Assembly: GCA_016875395.1 (NCBI GenBank)
Contig: VGRF01000006.1
Coordinates: 99,751 to 163,750, forward strand
Direction of reading: 5' to 3'
Origin: Deltaproteobacteria bacterium
GTDB taxonomy: Bacteria > Myxococcota_A > UBA9160 > UBA6930
DNA length: 64,000 nucleotides
Under the pieces are notes generated by a model. That model was given only the letters and a program-made list of their open reading frames with translations, was not told the DNA's origin and did no database searches. Shown one piece after another: positions 55,151-64,000 of this stretch (position 1 is the first letter of the stretch; every line of letters starts with the position of its first letter). The position numbers were made by a program, and so were the translations under genes.

Positions 55151-56328
55151 CGCGGCGCGGACACGGGCGGCAGCGGTGCGGCGCGCAGCTCCTCGAGGCG
55201 ATCGAGCAGCTTCTGGGCGCGCTGCGCGTGCTCGCGCGCCTCGGCGTTGCCCGGCTCGATGAGCAGCGCGCGCTCCCACTGCTCGAGCGCGGCGCTCAGG
55301 TCTTCGTCCTGGAAGTGGCGGCGGCCCGCCGCGATCAGCATCGGCACCTGCGGCGCGAGGGCGCGGCGCAGCGAGGCGAGGTGGCTGCGCGCACCGGCGT
55401 GGCGCGCATCGGCGTCGAGCGCCGCGAGGTCGTAACGGATCGCTTGGATCGCGTCGCCGGCCGCCTCGGACGCGAGCGCGTTCTGGAGGAAGCCATCGGC
55501 GCGAATCTCCGCCTCGCTGTTGCGGGGCCGCGCCGCGCGCGGGGAGGGCGCGAGATCCTCCGGGTCGGGATCGGTTGCGGCGGCAACCTCCGCGTCCGGC
55601 GTGGCGGCGCGCTCGCGCTCGATGTACGCGAGGTAGCCGCGCGCGCTCTCGTTCTGGGGATCGAGCTCGAGCACGGCGCGGAAGGCGCGCTCGGCGCTCG
55701 CGTAGCGCCCGGCCGCGAAGCCGTCGCGTCCGCGCGCGAGGCTCGCGTCGATGCGGCTCGCGAGCGCCGCGGCGAGGCGACGCTGCTCGTCGGCGATCTC
55801 GGGCGAGAACGCGTCGAGGATGCGCAGGCGTGCGACGTGCACGCGCGCCGCTGCGAGATCGTCGCGCGCGAAGGCGGCGCGGAATTGCACGAGGCCCTCT
55901 TCGCGCGAGGTCGCGAGCCGCCGCGAGAGCTCCTGCACGTGCGCGAGCAGCGCGGCGTCGCTCGGCTCGAGGCGCATGGCGAGGCGGTAGTCGAGCACGG
56001 CCTCCGCGAGTCGCCCGCGCTCTTCGAAGTAGCGCGCGCGCTGCGTGTAGCGCGCGACGAGCTGGCTGCGCTCGTCGGCGACGGCCTCGATGCGGCCCTG
56101 TGCGCTCGGGTAGTCGAGCTCGGCCGAGTCGATCGCCCGCCACGTCTCGATCGCGCGCTCGCGATCGCCGCGCTGGTACGCCCTCTCGCCCTGCTCGAGC
56201 GGAGTCGTGCACGCGAACGCGGCGCACGCGAACAGCAGCGAAGCCGCGATGCGCACTGCGCAGGCGTCGGCGCGTGAACGAGCTGACGCCGGAGGCGACG
56301 CCCCAGCCGACATCACCCGACTTCGCAT
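55147..56328 (-). CDS. TPR-repeat lipoprotein
   Basis: 393 residues from ATG at 56328, overlapping the cyclase stop. A lipobox (AAFAC) gives a Cys near residue 40. TPR-like helices follow: GERAYQRGDRERAIETW, YFEERGRLAEAVLDYRLAMRLEP, YASAERAFRAVLELDPQN and LSAALEQWERALLIEPGN. It should sit in the periplasm or outer membrane as a scaffold. Its position between a cyclase and an FN3 protein suggests a shared surface or signalling task. Confidence 0.85.
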   Translation of the reverse strand: MRSRVMSAGASPPASARSRADACAVRIAASLLFACAAFACTTPLEQGERAYQRGDRERAIETWRAIDSAELDYPSAQGRIEAVADERSQLVARYTQRARYFEERGRLAEAVLDYRLAMRLEPSDAALLAHVQELSRRLATSREEGLVQFRAAFARDDLAAARVHVARLRILDAFSPEIADEQRRLAAALASRIDASLARGRDGFAAGRYASAERAFRAVLELDPQNESARGYLAYIERERAATPDAEVAAATDPDPEDLAPSPRAARPRNSEAEIRADGFLQNALASEAAGDAIQAIRYDLAALDADARHAGARSHLASLRRALAPQVPMLIAAGRRHFQDEDLSAALEQWERALLIEPGNAEAREHAQRAQKLLDRLEELRAAPLPPVSAPR

Positions 56329-57683
56329 CAAGCGGCCTCTTCTCCGCTCGCGCGCAGATCGACGGAGTAGACGTGCACGGGCTCCTGGCGGCCGGAGAGC
56401 TGGCGCTCGCCCTCGAAGCGCAGGCGGTGGCTGCCACGCACGCGGCGCTGCACGGCTTCGGAGACGAGGATCTCGCCCGGTCGCGCAAGCTTCTCGAGCC
56501 GCGCGGCGACGTTCACGGCGTCGCCGATCGCGGTGAAGTCGGTGCGGCGATCGGAGCCGATGTTGCCCACGACCACCGGCCCGGTGTGGATGCCGATCCC
56601 TACGCCGACCGCGCGCCCGTCGTCGTCGAGCTTCGCGTTGCGCTCGGCCACGGCGCGCTCGATCGCGACCGCCGCGGTCACGGCGGCAACGGGGTGGTCG
56701 TTGCTCGGAATCGGAGCGCCGAAGTACGCCATCACCGAATCCCCGATGAACTTGTCGATCGTGCCGCCCGACGAGAGGATGCAGTCGCTGATGAGCTGAA
56801 ACACCTCGTTGAGAAGGGCGACGACGTCGGTTGGTTCGAGGTTTTCCGACAGGCGAGTGAAGCCGCGGATGTCGGCGAACAGCACGGTCACGTCGCGCTC
56901 GGCGCCTTCGAGCTCGGCGCCCTCGGGGTTCTCGAGCAGCGTCTGCAAGACGTAGTCGCTCGCGTAGCGGCCGAACGCCCGCTGGATGCGCTCCTTCTGC
57001 TGCAGCGACTCGCCCATCTCGTTGAACGCGGCCGTCAGTTCCCCGACCTCGTCGCGCGAGGTGGGCGGGACGCGCACGGCGAGGTCGCCCTTCGCGAGCC
57101 GCTCGACGCCGCCGCGCAGCCGGCGCAGCGGGCCGACCAGCAGCGCCACGAAGCCGAGGCCGGCGACCACGCCGAAGGTCGTGACGCCGAGCGCGACCCA
57201 CGCGAGCTGAACCCGCGTCTCGCGCAGGATCGGCTCGACGAGGCGCGCGAGGTCGATCTCGATCCGCGCCTCGCCGATGCGATCGCCGCTCCAGGTCACC
57301 TCCGCAGCGATCTCGAGCTGGTCTCCGCGGCGCTCGAGCCGCACGCCGTCCTCGTAGGTCGGTGCGACACCCGTGGGGATGCCGACGAACGTGGGCTCCA
57401 GCGCCGCCGCCACGTGGCCGTCGCGCTTCACGAGCTGCACCGCCACGACGCCGCGCTCGCGCCCGGTGTTCTGCACGAGCGCCCCGAGCGCGAGGGTGTC
57501 GTCCTCGATCAGCGGCACCTTCGCGTCTTGGGCGAGGTTCTTCGCGAGCGCGATCGACGCGCGCTCGATCTCCGCCACGACCGAGGCGCGCTCGTGGTTC
57601 GTCGCCATCGCGGCGAGCACGACGCACGCCACCACCAGCAGGGCGACGACGAGGGCGCTGAACTTGAGTTGGAGAGATCGCAA
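56328..57683 (-). CDS. Class III adenylate cyclase, membrane-bound with HAMP
   Basis: 451 residues. Two helices (about residues 8-27 and 161-183) flank a periplasmic sensor of about 130 residues; a HAMP follows. The catalytic domain has metal Asp in VLFADIRGFT and FIGDSVMAYFG, adenine-selecting Lys in IDKFIGD, and Asp/Thr in TDFTAIGDAVNVAARLE. These point to ATP, so cAMP is the product. First gene of a tightly overlapping unit with the TPR and FN3 proteins. Confidence 0.93.
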   Translation of the reverse strand: MRSLQLKFSALVVALLVVACVVLAAMATNHERASVVAEIERASIALAKNLAQDAKVPLIEDDTLALGALVQNTGRERGVVAVQLVKRDGHVAAALEPTFVGIPTGVAPTYEDGVRLERRGDQLEIAAEVTWSGDRIGEARIEIDLARLVEPILRETRVQLAWVALGVTTFGVVAGLGFVALLVGPLRRLRGGVERLAKGDLAVRVPPTSRDEVGELTAAFNEMGESLQQKERIQRAFGRYASDYVLQTLLENPEGAELEGAERDVTVLFADIRGFTRLSENLEPTDVVALLNEVFQLISDCILSSGGTIDKFIGDSVMAYFGAPIPSNDHPVAAVTAAVAIERAVAERNAKLDDDGRAVGVGIGIHTGPVVVGNIGSDRRTDFTAIGDAVNVAARLEKLARPGEILVSEAVQRRVRGSHRLRFEGERQLSGRQEPVHVYSVDLRASGEEAA

Positions 57684-57701
57684 GCGCGACTCCCGCCTCC
57701 C

Positions 57702-58199
57702 TTACGAGGCGCCGACCAGGGTCAACTCGAAGCGAATCTCGAGGATCTCGAGCTCGCGCATGCCTTTCGGCACCTGCACGCGGACACTCGCGTCGCGCTC
57801 TTTGCCCATGATCGCGCGGGCTACAGGCGACGTGACCGAAATCAGGCCGCGGGCGATGTCTGCCTCGTCTTCACCCACAATCGTGTACGTCACTTCCTCG
57901 CCCGAAGCCGAATCCGAGAGCACCACCGTCGCCCCGAAGCTGACGCGATCCTCGCTCTGGCCGCGGCCGTCGATCACCTGAGCGCGCGCTAGCCGGTCGT
58001 CCAGTACCCGAATGCGCGCCTCGATCTGCCCCTGACGCTCCTTCGCCGCGTGGTATTCGGCGTTCTCCGAGATGTCCCCGTGCGCTCGCGCGATCTCGAT
58101 CTCTTTCACGATGCGGGGCCGGTCGTTGGACTTGAGGCGCCTCAGCTCCTCGTCGAGCAAGGCCTTGCCGCGCGGAGTCATGGGAATGCGGTCGGACAT
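57702..58199 (-). CDS. greA: Transcription elongation factor GreA
   Basis: 165 residues. N-terminal coiled coil carries the acidic tip that enters the RNA polymerase channel (GDISENAEYHAAKERQ). The C-terminal domain ends in LEIRFELTL-like strands. It rescues backtracked polymerase by stimulating transcript cleavage. Separate from the cyclase gene by 18 bp, same strand. Confidence 0.95.
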   Translation of the reverse strand: MSDRIPMTPRGKALLDEELRRLKSNDRPRIVKEIEIARAHGDISENAEYHAAKERQGQIEARIRVLDDRLARAQVIDGRGQSEDRVSFGATVVLSDSASGEEVTYTIVGEDEADIARGLISVTSPVARAIMGKERDASVRVQVPKGMRELEILEIRFELTLVGAS

Positions 58200-58278
58200 G
58201 AGGCCTCGGCAGAAGCGGGCGCCCTTCGATCGGGGGGCCGAGAGAGCGCCAGGAATCGCCCCAAGCTAACCAGCGAGC

Positions 58279-58893
58279 ATGTGGGACGCCAAAGAAACCG
58301 CGGGGTTGCACGCCGAGCCGCAGCCCCCTGCGCTCGGACCGCGGCGCTTCGTTGCGGTCGCCGCCCTGTTCTATGGAACGCTGCTCGCCGCGGCGATCGG
58401 CTGGCGGGCGTGGGCGGACGGGGTCGGGCCGTGGCGCTCGGGCGGCCCGCCCCTGGCCGAGATGGGCCTGTTCGCGCGGCTCGCTGTGGGCCTCGCCTTC
58501 GGCGCGCTGCTGATCGCGCTCTCGCGCGTCTGGACCGCGCGGTCGGCCGCCGGCCGAGCCCTTGCCGCGGAGCTGGGCGCCGTGGTCGCTGGGATCTCCA
58601 CCTGGCAGGCGGTCTTGCTCGCGCTCCTCAGCGGCATCGGGGAGGAGGCGTTCTTCCGCGGCGCGCTCCAGCCCGAGGTCGGTTGGCTGTGGGCCTCGCT
58701 GCTGTTCGGCCTCGCGCACTTCCACCCGCGCCGCGAGCTGCGCGTGTGGTCGCTCGCGGCCGCGCTCGCGGGCCTCGGCTTCGGCGCGCTGTTCGACGCG
58801 ACGGGCGATCTCGTCGCGCCCGCCGCAGCGCACGCGCTCGTGAACGCGGTGAACCTGCGGTGGCTCGCTAGGCGCGGTACTGCACGTCCTTGA
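58279..58893 (+). CDS. CPBP-family intramembrane glutamic protease
   Basis: 204 residues with about six helices. The catalytic motif EExxxR occurs as GIGEEAFFRG, followed by FGLAHFHPRR (His) and AAHALVNAVN (His/Asn), as in Abi/Rce1-type proteases. It may process lipidated or signal-peptide substrates. The last 26 bases overlap the convergent acyl-CoA ligase. Confidence 0.88.
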   Translation: MWDAKETAGLHAEPQPPALGPRRFVAVAALFYGTLLAAAIGWRAWADGVGPWRSGGPPLAEMGLFARLAVGLAFGALLIALSRVWTARSAAGRALAAELGAVVAGISTWQAVLLALLSGIGEEAFFRGALQPEVGWLWASLLFGLAHFHPRRELRVWSLAAALAGLGFGALFDATGDLVAPAAAHALVNAVNLRWLARRGTARP

Positions 58894-60523
58894 AGGCCGC
58901 GAACAGCGGCACCAAGCGGCCGCGCTGGTACTTGCCCGTCGAGGTGACGGGGATGTCGCTGCCGAACACCACGACCTTCGGCGCCTTCGCGAATGGCAGC
59001 CGCTCGCGACAGGCGCGCAGGATCGCGGCTTCGTCGAGCGCCGCGCCGGCCCCGAGCATCACGTAGGCGCCGACTTCCTCGCCGTACCAGCGGTTCTCGA
59101 AACCCACCGCCAGGCCGCGAGCGACGCCCGGGATCGCGTTCAACACCTCGTCGATCTCGAACGGCGAGAGGTTCACGCCGCCGCGGATGATCAGCTCCTT
59201 GATTCGGCCCGTGATGAAGTAGTAGTCGCGCCCGCCGGGGCCCTTGCGGAAGAAGCCCTCGTCGCCGCTGCGGAACCACGCGTGGGCGAACGTCTCCGCG
59301 TTCGCCTCGGGCCGGCGGTAGTAGCCGCGCATCACGTTCACGCCGCGAATCACGATCTCGCCGCGCTCGCCCTCGGGCAGGGCAACGCCCTCGCGATCGT
59401 GGATCGCCATCTCGTTCGGCGGCAGCGGCGTCCCGATCGACGGGAAGCCGTGCTCGCGCATCAGCGCGCGGTGCTCCGCTGCCGCGAGATCGACGGGCAG
59501 CATGCTCGAATAACAAGTCGTCTCGCTGAGGCCGTAGCCGTGGATGACGCGGTAGCCGAAGCGCTCCTCGAAGCGCGCCGCGAGCTCGACGGTGAGCGGG
59601 CCAGCGCCGCAGATCAGGTGGCGGAAACGCGCGAGATCGTGGCCGCTCGTGCCGCGCTCGTCCTCGAGCAAGAACGCGAGCAGCGTCGGCACGACCGACA
59701 CGATCTCGGCGCGCTCTTGCGCGGCGGTCTCCCAGAACGTGCTCGCCTGGAACTTGCGGCACAGCACCACGCTCGCGCCCGCGAGCAGCGGCGCGACGAG
59801 CGTGACGAGAATCCCGTTCACGTGGTGCGTCGGCAGCACGCACATGAGGCGCGACGCTTCGCCGAGCCCGTGCCAGCGCACGAGCGCGTGCGCGTCCACG
59901 AGCAGATTCTGTTGCGTGAGCACGACGCCCTTCGGCGCGCCCGTCGTGCCCGACGTGTAGACGATCAGCGCCTCGTCCTCGGGCTCCGGCGGATCGGGCG
60001 GGTCGGTCAGCGGCCGCATCGGCGGCGCGGGCTGCGCCACGTCGTGCCAGCGCATGCCGAGCGCCGCGTCGCGCAGCTTCAGGGCGCGCCCCGCGGCCTC
60101 GGGCAGATACAGCGCCGCGCACGCCTCGGAGTTGCGCAGCACGAACGCGATGCGCTCGTCGTCCTCGCCGAGGTTCACCGGCACGACGCTCGCGCCGATC
60201 GACCACGCGGCGAACAGCGTGATCGGCACCTCTGGATCGTTCACGAACAGCGTCGCCACGCGCTTTCCGCGTTCGACGCCGAGCGCGCGCAGCAACGACT
60301 CGCGCTGCGCAACGCGCGCGATCAGCTCGGCGTAGGAGACCTCGACGCGCCGCGGGCCGTCGCAGAACACGAGGAACGTGCGCTGCGCCGCGACCGAGCG
60401 CGAGCCGAGCAGCGTGTCGAAGGTGCGAAAGGGCAGGTGGACGAGCGCCGGCGCGGTGGCTTCGCTCTCTCTCGCGCGCGCGATGCGCTCGAGGGTGGCT
60501 TCGTCGCCGAGGGTCGAAGACAT
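58868..60523 (-). CDS. Acyl-CoA synthetase / AMP-dependent ligase
   Basis: 551 residues. It has the P-loop-like VYTSGTTGAPKGV, the adenine-contact GYGLSETT, the Asp in WFRSGDEGFF, and the C-terminal hinge GRIKELIIRGGVN with catalytic Lys in TSTGKYQRG. It belongs to the acyl-CoA ligase branch. The substrate may be an acyl chain given the acyl-CoA enzymes elsewhere in the window, but this is inference. Confidence 0.93.
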   Translation of the reverse strand: MSSTLGDEATLERIARARESEATAPALVHLPFRTFDTLLGSRSVAAQRTFLVFCDGPRRVEVSYAELIARVAQRESLLRALGVERGKRVATLFVNDPEVPITLFAAWSIGASVVPVNLGEDDERIAFVLRNSEACAALYLPEAAGRALKLRDAALGMRWHDVAQPAPPMRPLTDPPDPPEPEDEALIVYTSGTTGAPKGVVLTQQNLLVDAHALVRWHGLGEASRLMCVLPTHHVNGILVTLVAPLLAGASVVLCRKFQASTFWETAAQERAEIVSVVPTLLAFLLEDERGTSGHDLARFRHLICGAGPLTVELAARFEERFGYRVIHGYGLSETTCYSSMLPVDLAAAEHRALMREHGFPSIGTPLPPNEMAIHDREGVALPEGERGEIVIRGVNVMRGYYRRPEANAETFAHAWFRSGDEGFFRKGPGGRDYYFITGRIKELIIRGGVNLSPFEIDEVLNAIPGVARGLAVGFENRWYGEEVGAYVMLGAGAALDEAAILRACRERLPFAKAPKVVVFGSDIPVTSTGKYQRGRLVPLFAAFKDVQYRA

Positions 60524-60574
60524 CGCGCCAAGATTGCAGCGACCTAGAGCGCGCGCACGATCCGCGCGGCGGCG

Positions 60575-60829
60575 TTACTCGGCGGGCTCGTCGTCCTCGA
60601 GCAGCCGCTCTTCGAGCACGCGCAGCAGATACCCGAGCAGCATCAGGTTCGGGAGGCGCCGCTCGGTCGACGCTTCGAGCTGCTCGCTCTTCGCGAACGA
60701 CTCTGCGTAGGAGGCGAAGAACTCGAGCGCTTCGAGCGGGACGTTCTTCGCGAGCATCTCGTTGATCTGCGCGGTATCGAGCTCACCGAAGAGATCCGCC
60801 AGCTCCCAAGCCAGCTCGGACGTGTTCAT
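60575..60829 (-). CDS. Small acidic protein of unknown function
   Basis: 84 residues from ATG at 60829 with a GGAG site. Predicted to be all-helical: ELAWELADLFG, MLAKNVPLEALEFFASYAESF, LMLLGYLLRVLEERL. It ends in an acidic DDEPAE. No signal peptide or cofactor motif. A protein-interaction adaptor is possible; I do not recognise it. Confidence 0.55.
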   Translation of the reverse strand: MNTSELAWELADLFGELDTAQINEMLAKNVPLEALEFFASYAESFAKSEQLEASTERRLPNLMLLGYLLRVLEERLLEDDEPAE

Positions 60830-60892
60830 GCGGATCTCCGGCTCGCGGCCCACGCGGTACGCGCGGCGGAACGAGCCGAGAGATCGTGGCAT

Positions 60893-61199
60893 CGCGCCAC
60901 CAGCGAGTCAACGAAAACGTCGGTGCGACGCGCACTTGCGCTGACGCGCGAAACGCGCGCCGATTGCCGCGCGCGCACACACGGCAATGTGCCAGCGCGC
61001 ACGCGGCGGCTGAGTGCGGAGTTGCGCATCGACTGCGCGCGCCGAGCTGCCTGCCCGCCGGCACGCGTGCGCGAATGCGAGCAAAACTCCCTAATAACCC
61101 GGTGCGCGGCGGCGTCCGCACGCGTGCAGCGCCGCCGCGTGGGTCGCGCGACGGCGGCCCGCGATCCCGGCGCTGGGACGAAGCGCCGGAGAGGGAAGC
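60893..61199. other. Intergenic region with a hairpin behind tRNA-Pro
   Basis: 307 bp with no credible gene. It is rich in GCGC words. A hairpin CCGGCGCT/AGCGCCGG (61167-61174/61182-61189) lies just past the 3' end of tRNA-Pro and may end that transcript, although no U-tract follows. Confidence 0.5.
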
Positions 61200-61276
<77 letters not shown>

Positions 61277-61458
61277 AAGGCGGCGGAATATGCCAGAGAT
61301 CGCTCTCGCGTAAAGCGAGGGCACGATCGGCCGCAGCGGGGTGAGCTTTGCCTGCGGGGCGAGCGGCGCTCGCGCGGGCTTCTCGCCGGACGCCCTCGCG
61401 CAACTCCGCATCAAGGTGAGCGCTCGGTAAGACGAACCCCGCTGTACGTCTGGGGGGC

Positions 61459-61773
61459 GTGCGCTTGCTTCGATTCGTCCGTTCGTGGCTCGTACTCGGT
61501 TCGGTCGCTCTGCTGCTTGGGCTACCGCAGCCCGCCCGAGCGCTGAGCGGGCGGGCAGACTGCGCCGAAGCCGGCTTCGGCCTCGCGCACCACCGGCCCG
61601 GGACGAAGGGCGCGCACGAGCACGGCGAGACGCAGGCGTTGTTGGGGACAGGAAAGTGGGGCCCGCTCTCCGAGAACCGGCACCTCTACGTGCTCGAGGC
61701 GAGCGACGAGCGCGACGGCGTGCGGCTCGGCGTCTACCGATCGGCTCGTACTAATCGAGGTAGAACCGCATGA
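61459..61773 (+). CDS. Small secreted protein of unknown function
   Basis: 104 residues from GTG at 61459. A signal peptide (LVLGSVALLLGLPQPARA-L) is followed by a short mature part rich in His and Gly (LAHHRPGTKGAHEHGETQ). It overlaps the next start (ATGA). No family recognised. The start codon and coding status are less sure than for longer genes. Confidence 0.5.
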   Translation: MRLLRFVRSWLVLGSVALLLGLPQPARALSGRADCAEAGFGLAHHRPGTKGAHEHGETQALLGTGKWGPLSENRHLYVLEASDERDGVRLGVYRSARTNRGRTA

Positions 61774-61940
61774 AGAAGCTGCTTTGGCTCGCGATTTTCA
61801 TCGCCGCCGCGTACTCGGTGAACGAGGTGCGCGTGAAGGGCATCGACGGCGCCTTCGGCGGCGCGTTCGCGGGCGCGGGTGATCCGATCGACAGCGGCGC
61901 CGCGCCGATGAGCATCGACGCCGACACCGTGCAGGAGTGA
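61770..61940 (+). CDS. Small membrane or secreted peptide of unknown function
   Basis: 56 residues from ATG at 61770, with GAGGTAGAACCGC upstream. A basic start and hydrophobic run (KKLLWLAIFIAAAYS) are followed by a Gly/Ala/Asp-rich tail. It is coupled to the preceding gene by an ATGA overlap, and both lie between tRNA-Pro and rpe. Function unknown. Confidence 0.5.
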   Translation: MKKLLWLAIFIAAAYSVNEVRVKGIDGAFGGAFAGAGDPIDSGAAPMSIDADTVQE

Positions 61941-61950
61941 GCGTCGCCGA

Positions 61951-62628
61951 CTAGCTCTGCGCATCCTCCGCGAGCTTGCGCAGCTCGCGGATCGCGACGC
62001 CGAAGTCGGGCTCGCGGAACACCGCGTTGCCCGCGACGAACACGTTCACGCCCGCCTTCGCGGCCGCGGCGATCGTCTCGCGGTTCACGCCGCCGTCGAT
62101 CTCGATCTCGACGTCGAGCCCGCGCTCGTCGATCCATGCGCGCAGCTGGCGCACCTTCGCCAGCACGCCCGGGATGAACTTTTGCCCGCCGAAGCCGGGG
62201 TTCACGCTCATCACCAGCACCTGGTCGACGTCCCCGAGCACGGGCTCGACCGCAACCGCGGGCGTCGACGGGTTCAGCACCACGCACGCCTTCGCGCCCG
62301 CCCCGCGAATCATCTGCAGCGTGCGGTGCAGGTGCGGGCACGTCTCGACGTGCACGCCCACGCGGTTCGCGCCGGCGGCGATGTAGTCCGGGATCGAGAG
62401 CTCGGGGCGCTCGATCATCAGGTGCACGTCGAAGGGCAGGGCCGTGGTCTTGCGGATCGCCTTGATCACTTCGGGCCCGATCGTGAGGTTCGGCACGAAG
62501 TGGCCGTCCATCACGTCGACGTGAATCCAGTCGGCGCCGGCGCGATCGACTTTCTGGATGTCGGCGCCGAGCGTCGCGAAGTCGGCGCTCAGGATCGAAG
62601 GCGCGATGCGAATGGGCTTCTTCGCCAT
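61951..62628 (-). CDS. rpe: Ribulose-phosphate 3-epimerase
   Basis: 225 residues from ATG at 62628, overlapping the rsmB stop. It carries the TIM-barrel metal and catalytic residues in [18 protein letters not shown], and IDGGVN. It interconverts ribulose 5-phosphate and xylulose 5-phosphate in the pentose phosphate and Calvin routes. No other such gene is close. Confidence 0.96.
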   Translation of the reverse strand: MAKKPIRIAPSILSADFATLGADIQKVDRAGADWIHVDVMDGHFVPNLTIGPEVIKAIRKTTALPFDVHLMIERPELSIPDYIAAGANRVGVHVETCPHLHRTLQMIRGAGAKACVVLNPSTPAVAVEPVLGDVDQVLVMSVNPGFGGQKFIPGVLAKVRQLRAWIDERGLDVEIEIDGGVNRETIAAAAKAGVNVFVAGNAVFREPDFGVAIRELRKLAEDAQS

Positions 62629-64000
62629 CACGCGACCCGCGCGAGGCGCGCTGCGAAGAATCCGTCGGTGCCGTGCCGGTGCGGCCAGGTGCGCATGAAG
62701 CCGTCTGCCTCCACGAAAGGGCGCACCGCTACGGGAAGCTCGGCGCGCGTCGCGATTCGGAACTCGGGATGCTGCGCGAGGAACGCGGCGACGAGCGCCT
62801 CGTTCTCCTCGGAGAGCAGCGTGCACGTACTGTAAACGAGCACTCCACCGGGCAGCAGCGTCGCCGCCGCGTTTTCCAGCAGCGCACGCTGCGTCTCGGC
62901 GAGCGTGCGCACGTCCTCCTCGCGCACGCGCCAGCGCGCGTCGGCATTGCGCCGCAGCGTGCCGAGGCCGGAGCACGGCGCGTCGACGAGTGCGCGTGCG
63001 AACGGCGCGCCGGGCAGCTGCGCGAGCGGCTGGGTCCCGTCGGCGTGAACGAGCTCGATGTTCGTGAGCCCGAGCCGCCGCGCGGCGCGTCCGACGAGGT
63101 CGAGGCGCCGCTGATTGCGATCGCACGCGACGACGCGCCCGCGCTCGGAGGTGCGCTCCGCGATCGCCGTCGTCTTCGAGCCCGGCGCGGCGCAGAGATC
63201 GAGCACGCGCTCGCCCGGCTGAGGCTCGAGCAGCTCGACCACGAGCTGCGATGCCTCGTCTTGCACGGTGAAGCGGCCCTCGCGGAACGCGGGATCGCTG
63301 CCGGGGTCCCCGTGCCCGAGCGAGAGCGCGAGGGGCGCGTGCGCCGCGAGCTTCGCGTCGGGCCAGCGCGGCCCGAGCTCGGCGAGCAGCTCCTCGCGCG
63401 TGTTCCGCAGCGGGTTCGCGCGCGCCGTGAGCGGCGGCGTCTCGTTCGAGGCGCGCGCCAGCGCAGCGGCCTGTGCGGGTCCGAGCGCCGCGAGCCAGCG
63501 GCGCGCGATCCACTCCGGGATCGAGAGCGCGTGGACGAGGTGCGCGAGGGGATCCGCCTCGAGCGCCGGTGGGTCGAGCGCGGCGTCGCGCCGCACGAGC
63601 CGGCGCAGCACGGCGTTCACGAGCCCCGACGCGCGCGCCCAGCCCATCGCCTGCGCGCAGCGCACGCTTTCGTCGACTGCGGCGCGGTCGGGCACCGAGT
63701 CGAGGAACAGCACCTGATACGCGCCGAGGCGCAGCAGCGTGAGCACGGCGGGCTCGAGCTGCGCGAGCGGACGATCGGTGCAAGCGGCGAGCGCGAAGTC
63801 CAGGCGACCGCGCCAGCGCAGCGTGCCGTACACGAGCTCGGTCGCGAAGGCGCGGTCGCGCACGCTGAGGCGTTCGTCGCGCAGCGCGGCGTGCAGCGCG
63901 AGGTCGGCATACGCGCGCGCCGACTCGACGCGATCGAGCACTCGCGCGGCCACGAGGCGCGCGATCGTCGGCGAGCCGCTGCGCGTCGGCGCGGGCCGGC
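62628..64000 (-). CDS. rsmB: 16S rRNA (cytosine-C5) methyltransferase RsmB, 5' end possibly outside window
   Basis: At least 441 residues from GTG at 63953; the frame stays open upstream to the window edge, with [13 protein letters not shown], a typical RsmB start, continuing past it, so the true start may lie outside. An N-terminal NusB-like domain is followed by the methyltransferase: [16 protein letters not shown] (SAM), [13 protein letters not shown] (catalytic PCxG loop) and VYSTCTLL (catalytic Cys). It methylates C967 of 16S rRNA in the E. coli system. It overlaps rpe. Confidence 0.93.
   Translation of the reverse strand, partial: RPAPTRSGSPTIARLVAARVLDRVESARAYADLALHAALRDERLSVRDRAFATELVYGTLRWRGRLDFALAACTDRPLAQLEPAVLTLLRLGAYQVLFLDSVPDRAAVDESVRCAQAMGWARASGLVNAVLRRLVRRDAALDPPALEADPLAHLVHALSIPEWIARRWLAALGPAQAAALARASNETPPLTARANPLRNTREELLAELGPRWPDAKLAAHAPLALSLGHGDPGSDPAFREGRFTVQDEASQLVVELLEPQPGERVLDLCAAPGSKTTAIAERTSERGRVVACDRNQRRLDLVGRAARRLGLTNIELVHADGTQPLAQLPGAPFARALVDAPCSGLGTLRRNADARWRVREEDVRTLAETQRALLENAAATLLPGGVLVYSTCTLLSEENEALVAAFLAQHPEFRIATRAELPVAVRPFVEADGFMRTWPHRHGTDGFFAARLARVA

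Overview
The window is one contig segment from a GC-rich (about 70% by eye) Gram-negative bacterium. Outer-membrane barrels, kdsB for lipopolysaccharide, lipoproteins and an alternative complex III place it among diderm bacteria. The mix of two-component systems, acyl-CoA enzymes, DUF1302/DUF1329 and complex III fits a deltaproteobacterial or Myxococcota-grade lineage. That placement is inference; no rRNA is present to settle it.

Layout. 0-18 kb is an envelope and sensing region. It holds an FG-GAP repeat protein, a PstS-like binding protein with a porin, a divergent sensor kinase and sigma-54 regulator pair, a GNAT enzyme, a uridine-phosphorylase-type enzyme, topoisomerase III, a cyclooxygenase-like haem peroxidase, and a DUF1302/DUF1329 pair. 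Five genes here are interrupted: three frameshifts (about 1.66, 5.0 and 17.35 kb) and two in-frame TAG codons (3,310 and 15,766). I see no such lesions after 18.1 kb. 18-24 kb holds a PhoR/PhoB-like pair, a PAC2 protein, a HicBA toxin-antitoxin module, small proteins and two acyl-CoA dehydrogenases. 24.4-32 kb is a complete alternative complex III operon, actABCDEF, which moves electrons from quinol to a downstream carrier. No terminal oxidase gene follows it.

32-49 kb holds a rhomboid protease, a metallo-beta-lactamase-fold protein without its usual metal motif, purU, a 1.3-kb non-coding block, an alcohol-dehydrogenase-family gene, an M20 peptidase, a spermidine-synthase-like membrane fusion, kdsB, an orphan ParA, a CaiB-type CoA-transferase and two adjacent ABC exporters. 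The non-coding block carries a tandem 322-bp repeat and a possible structured RNA. 49-64 kb holds a C45 Ntn-hydrolase, a PTPS-family enzyme, an SDR, palindromic repeats, an FAD enzyme, tRNA-Asn, an overlapping cyclase-TPR-FN3 unit, greA, a CPBP protease, an acyl-CoA ligase, tRNA-Pro, rpe and rsmB.

The genome is compact: ATGA/GTGA overlaps link many gene pairs, including porin-PstS, kdsB-SpeE, the ABC pair, purU-MBL, cyclase-TPR-FN3 and rsmB-rpe. Three further patterns stand out. One is the word TGTTA(C/G)GG, which recurs in different reading frames and outside genes. The second is several families of palindromic repeats in gaps. The third is a 12-nt perfect Shine-Dalgarno in front of a 14-codon frame at 36.28 kb.
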